A stretch of 8,306 nt of DNA. Origin: Zetaproteobacteria bacterium (GTDB lineage: Bacteria > Pseudomonadota > Zetaproteobacteria > Mariprofundales > Mariprofundaceae). Where the stretch lies: positions 1 to 8,306 of the forward strand of contig JAJRTX010000262.1 of the NCBI GenBank assembly GCA_021545665.1, written 5' to 3'. Position numbers and translations under genes: made by a program. Positions 6,362 to 8,306 of this stretch are shown here, piece after piece; position 1 is the stretch's first letter; every line of letters begins with the position of its first letter. The notes beneath the pieces are model-generated. The model was given only the letters and a program-made list of their open reading frames with translations. It was not told the DNA's origin and searched no databases.

Positions 6362-7015
6362 TTACTGACCGTGCAGATTCCTCTGCGAAGGTGAAGAAAG
6401 CGAAGGAATACTATCGGGTCCAGGAGCACCCGGAGAACCGTCAGAACAGGTGCAGGAACATACGCCCGGAGGGCAAATACAACTTGGAGGAATGCAGGCC
6501 CCCTCTGTATCTCCATGGGCCAGATGCGCAGCCAGAGCGGATGAATCCACAGTTATTGTCTCCGTTTTTACGTCCGACGGGCAACCTGATTTCGACTTAC
6601 TGTCTGATGACTTGCTATCTGACTTGGACTTGCTGGCCGATTTAGACTTGCTATCTGACTTGGACTTGCTGGCCGATTTAGACTTGCTATCTGACTTGGA
6701 CTTGCTGGCCGATTTAGACTTGCTGTCTGACTTGGACTTGCTGGCCGATTTAGACTTGCTGTCTGACTTGGACTTGCTGGCCGATTTAGACTTGCTGTCT
6801 GACTTGGACTTGCTGTCTGACTTACTGTCCGCTGATGTTTGATGGCAGATAGTTACTTTATCACTGCCTTTGGACTTGCTGTCTGACTTGGACTTGGATT
6901 TGCTGTCTGACTTTGCAATGGCCGATTGAATATCCAGTGCAAAACCGCCTGTTTCGATGCTGAATGCAAAACCAAGAAGGGCTGCAAAAAATACAATTAA
7001 TAAGCTGTTTTTCAT
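6362..7015 (-). CDS. Secreted Lys/Ser repeat protein with a split Cys/His domain
   Basis: The 217-residue product has a signal peptide (hydrophobic core about 4-18; cleavage after AFS at 19 or AIA at 34), so it acts outside the cytoplasm. VTICH (54-58) and, much later, ITVDSSALAAHLAHGDTEGAC (split here: ITV at 154-156, HLAHGD 164-169, C174) are the two halves of a short domain I know from secreted bacterial proteins, normally with only some ten residues between them. Here about 85 residues of SKSD/SKSA repeats intervene, including five copies of DSKSKSASKSKS, each net +3. A Cys-rich tail (C179, C181, C186, C188, C190) and a GAPGP stretch follow. The ATG at 7015 has GAGGAG upstream; the earlier ATG at 7042 lacks a comparable site. 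Function is unknown; a polycationic surface or matrix protein is inference. Confidence 0.85.
   Translation of the reverse strand: MKNSLLIVFFAALLGFAFSIETGGFALDIQSAIAKSDSKSKSKSDSKSKGSDKVTICHQTSADSKSDSKSKSDSKSKSASKSKSDSKSKSASKSKSDSKSKSASKSKSDSKSKSASKSKSDSKSKSASKSKSDSKSSDSKSKSGCPSDVKTETITVDSSALAAHLAHGDTEGACIPPSCICPPGVCSCTCSDGSPGAPGPDSIPSLSSPSQRNLHGQ
6609..6824. repeat. 36-bp tandem repeat, five near-identical copies plus one variant
   Basis: Copies start at 6609, 6645, 6681, 6717 and 6753, with exact 36-bp pitch; each contains GACTTGCTGGCCGATTTA. The sixth (6789-6824) has CTGTCTGACTTA in place of CTGGCCGATTTA. Copies 1-3 read CTATCT and copies 4-6 CTGTCT at the same place; otherwise the five are identical. 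The unit is 12 codons, so copy-number change keeps the repeat-protein frame open. A degenerate stretch of related hexamers continues at about 6869-6912. Confidence 0.95.
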
Positions 7016-7126
7016 ATTGAATCTCTCCTCTAAACTTTTCATATGGCAGTAACGCCATCCAACAATCTAAACCTGTCACTTTTTCATGTATGCGACCTAC
7101 ATCACATTTAAGCACATGGAAATATA

Positions 7127-7155
7127 GTTCTAAATGTAGCCTGCCTCACATTCAA
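7127..7155 (-). promoter_or_regulatory. Weak candidate promoter for the repeat-protein gene
   Basis: TTGAAT (7155-7150), 17 bases, then TAGAAC (7132-7127) is the best sigma-70-like pair I found upstream of the gene at 7015. The -35 lies inside the IS terminal motif, so if used it would be a hybrid promoter created by the insertion. Both hexamers are imperfect. Confidence 0.25.
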
Positions 7156-7321
7156 TGCAGGGGTTAGCAGAATGCATTGAAGACACAAGGTTACTCCATC
7201 ATGCTAATCTATCGACATTTTTTCAAATAACCTTAATGGTAGCTCTTTTAATATACCTCACACGCGTTGCCTCATTGAAAAAGGTAACCGAAGGATCAGA
7301 TACGCTGCCTCACATTTGATG
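7141..7321. repeat. Repeated CTGCCTCACATT motifs at the IS 3' end
   Basis: Two 17-bp copies (7141-7157 and 7305-7321) agree at 15 positions: CTGCCTCACATT, then two variable bases, then ATG. Shorter relatives occur at 7256-7262 (CCTCACA) and 7268-7276 (TGCCTCATT). The 7305 copy lies within the transposase stop-proximal codons. Such spaced motifs fit transposase-binding sites at the element end. Confidence 0.6.
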
Positions 7322-8306
7322 TAACTTTCACCAGTTGAAAGATACGTTTCAGTTTTCTTTCGATTTCCGTCTTCAGGATAAATGGATTGAGTTGCATATG
7401 CACGTTTTTTAACTGCTGTTTGACCTGTTCGCTGATCTCCTCTGACTCCATGACCCTCTGATACGGAGTTTTGGGCTTGTCATATTTCTTCCGGTATTTT
7501 GAGTTAATGCGTATTTTCTCGACCAGCTTGAAGGCTGGACAGAAGTGATTCTGATAGAGCGACCACTCATTGGCATAGAGATCGTTGATCATTGGAACCA
7601 ACTCAGGTTGATCAAGCCGATCATAGCCAAGCAGTTGACGAACGTGTGACCAGTTCTTCTGCTCAACATGGGCGTTATCATTCTTTTTGTATGGACGTGA
7701 GCGTGTAAAAGAAACGACCTTTGGCCGGTCTGTGAAGTAGCGCAGCAAATGGTGGTTGAGGAACTCACTTCCGTTATCGCAGTTGAATCCTTTCAGGGTA
7801 AAGGGGATGTGATTCTCGATATCCTTGATTCGATCCAGGACGCCAATAGAGCCCTTTCCCCATGTCGCCCGGTTCTCCGTCCAAGTGGTCAGGATATCCG
7901 TAAAGGTAAGCGACCAAACGAATTCTCCGGCAATGCTATTGCCGCAGTGGGCCACTGTGTCGGCTTCAACAAAGCCGGGTTGCGTAACGTCCCAGTGGTG
8001 CGTTCGGATCGGGATCTGGTTGCGCAGCAATGTTCCCGGCTTGGTCATGCAGCGCCCTTTGTGCAGCTTCATTCGCACCGGTTGCAGTGCGCGGTCGATA
8101 CTTGCCGCACTGATCGTCAACAGCAGTTTTCTTGTTCTCGTGGTCAACGGTTCAAATGTCTTGCCATAGAATGGTAGCCACAATCTGATTGCGCTCACCA
8201 GCTTCTTTGAACACATCTGATCGCTGGCAAACCAGATTCGCTTCAACGCTGTTAGAAACTCGTTGCCACGATAGACGGGCTTTCTGCCAACATGTCGCTT
8301 CGATGA
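7296..8306 (-). CDS. DDE integrase-core transposase, 5' end missing
   Basis: The frame is open from the right edge of the window, giving 336 residues before the TGA at 7298-7296. An apparent TTG start at 8246 is internal: upstream codons (ending GNEFLTA) continue the protein sensibly, so the true start lies outside. The retroviral-integrase-type core is clear: EADTVAHCG (catalytic D at visible residue 116), FNCDNGSEF (D177) and KNDNAHVEQKNW (E215), giving D-60-D-37-E spacing. The N-terminal part has helix-turn-helix character. All catalytic residues are present and no frameshift is seen, so it may be functional. It is a mobile-element gene unrelated to the pilus genes. The final codons (SNVRQRI) are written by a copy of the element's terminal motif. 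Confidence 0.9.
   Translation of the reverse strand, partial: SSKRHVGRKPVYRGNEFLTALKRIWFASDQMCSKKLVSAIRLWLPFYGKTFEPLTTRTRKLLLTISAASIDRALQPVRMKLHKGRCMTKPGTLLRNQIPIRTHHWDVTQPGFVEADTVAHCGNSIAGEFVWSLTFTDILTTWTENRATWGKGSIGVLDRIKDIENHIPFTLKGFNCDNGSEFLNHHLLRYFTDRPKVVSFTRSRPYKKNDNAHVEQKNWSHVRQLLGYDRLDQPELVPMINDLYANEWSLYQNHFCPAFKLVEKIRINSKYRKKYDKPKTPYQRVMESEEISEQVKQQLKNVHMQLNPFILKTEIERKLKRIFQLVKVTSNVRQRI

Larger units (their letters stand above)
7141..8306 (-). mobile_element. 3' part of an insertion sequence with a DDE integrase-type transposase
   Basis: The element consists of a transposase gene open to the window edge and a 3' tail of about 150 bp holding repeated CCTCA/TGAGG motifs. The outer boundary is placed near 7141 because the last complete copy of the motif shared with the transposase end lies there. 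This is inference: the other end and the target duplication are not visible. The transposase resembles a group that, from memory, is filed among unclassified (ISNCY) elements. Confidence 0.55.

Noticed and set aside
6609..6824. Regular array considered as a CRISPR
   Set aside because: The 36-bp units are directly contiguous with no unique spacers and encode an in-frame amino-acid repeat.
6450..6842. Plus-strand open frame encoding a Leu/Asp repeat (DLLADLDLLSD units)
   Set aside because: It is the antisense shadow of the Lys/Ser repeat: a 36-bp array without stops on one strand is easily open on the other. It has no ribosome binding site or sensible N-terminus.
6362..7042. ATG at 7042 as the start of the repeat protein
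   Set aside because: It would place nine charged residues before the signal peptide and lacks a good ribosome binding site. The ATG at 7015 has GAGGAG upstream and gives a classical signal peptide.
7043..7058. ATGGC/GCCAT inverted repeat upstream of the repeat-protein gene
   Set aside because: Five base pairs around a six-base loop is expected by chance, and it has no clear relation to a promoter.
7296..8246. TTG at 8246 as the start of the transposase
   Set aside because: The frame continues open for 20 more codons to the window edge with protein-like sequence, so the gene is truncated by the window rather than starting there.

Overview
The window looks like chromosomal DNA of a Gram-negative bacterium. 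The evidence is a type IV pilus (T4P) outer-membrane secretin and its inner-membrane assembly genes, which need a double-membrane envelope. By eye the G+C content is in the mid 40s percent. I cannot assign a class from the sequence; a pseudomonadotal (proteobacterial) host is the most natural guess, but this is inference. Every convincing gene is on the minus strand, so transcription runs from high to low coordinates.

Layout, in direction of transcription. (1) 8306-7141: the 3' part of an insertion sequence with a DDE integrase-type transposase that runs off the right edge. Copies of a TGTGAGGCA-containing motif lie near its end, one inside the last codons of the transposase. (2) 7015-6362: a secreted, Lys/Ser-rich repeat protein. 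A 12-residue repeat, encoded by an almost perfect 36-bp tandem array, sits inside a small Cys/His domain. The gene ends in a strong intrinsic terminator (6294-6332). (3) 6267-6193: a 24-codon microORF with a good ribosome binding site; its product resembles the repeat protein's signal peptide. (4) 6004-5189: a six-helix membrane protein of unknown function whose Shine-Dalgarno sequence can be locked in a hairpin. (5) 5024-258: the T4P assembly operon pilM-pilN-pilO-pilQ, tightly packed, with a candidate promoter at 5066-5095. (6) 124-1: the terminal repeats of an IS21-like element, whose istA gene starts at the extreme left edge.

PilM (cytoplasmic actin-like protein) binds the N-terminal tail of PilN. 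PilN and PilO form the inner-membrane heterodimer, and PilQ is the secretin pore. The usual fifth member, the lipoprotein PilP that bridges PilN/PilO to PilQ, is absent: pilO and pilQ are two bases apart. The operon and its neighbours are flanked by two different insertion sequences, which suggests a rearranged locus.

The least ordinary parts are the pilP-less operon, the repeat protein with its expanding insertion inside a Cys/His domain, the microORF beside it, and the SD-sequestering hairpin. I did not find a clearly recognisable new defence or mobile system.
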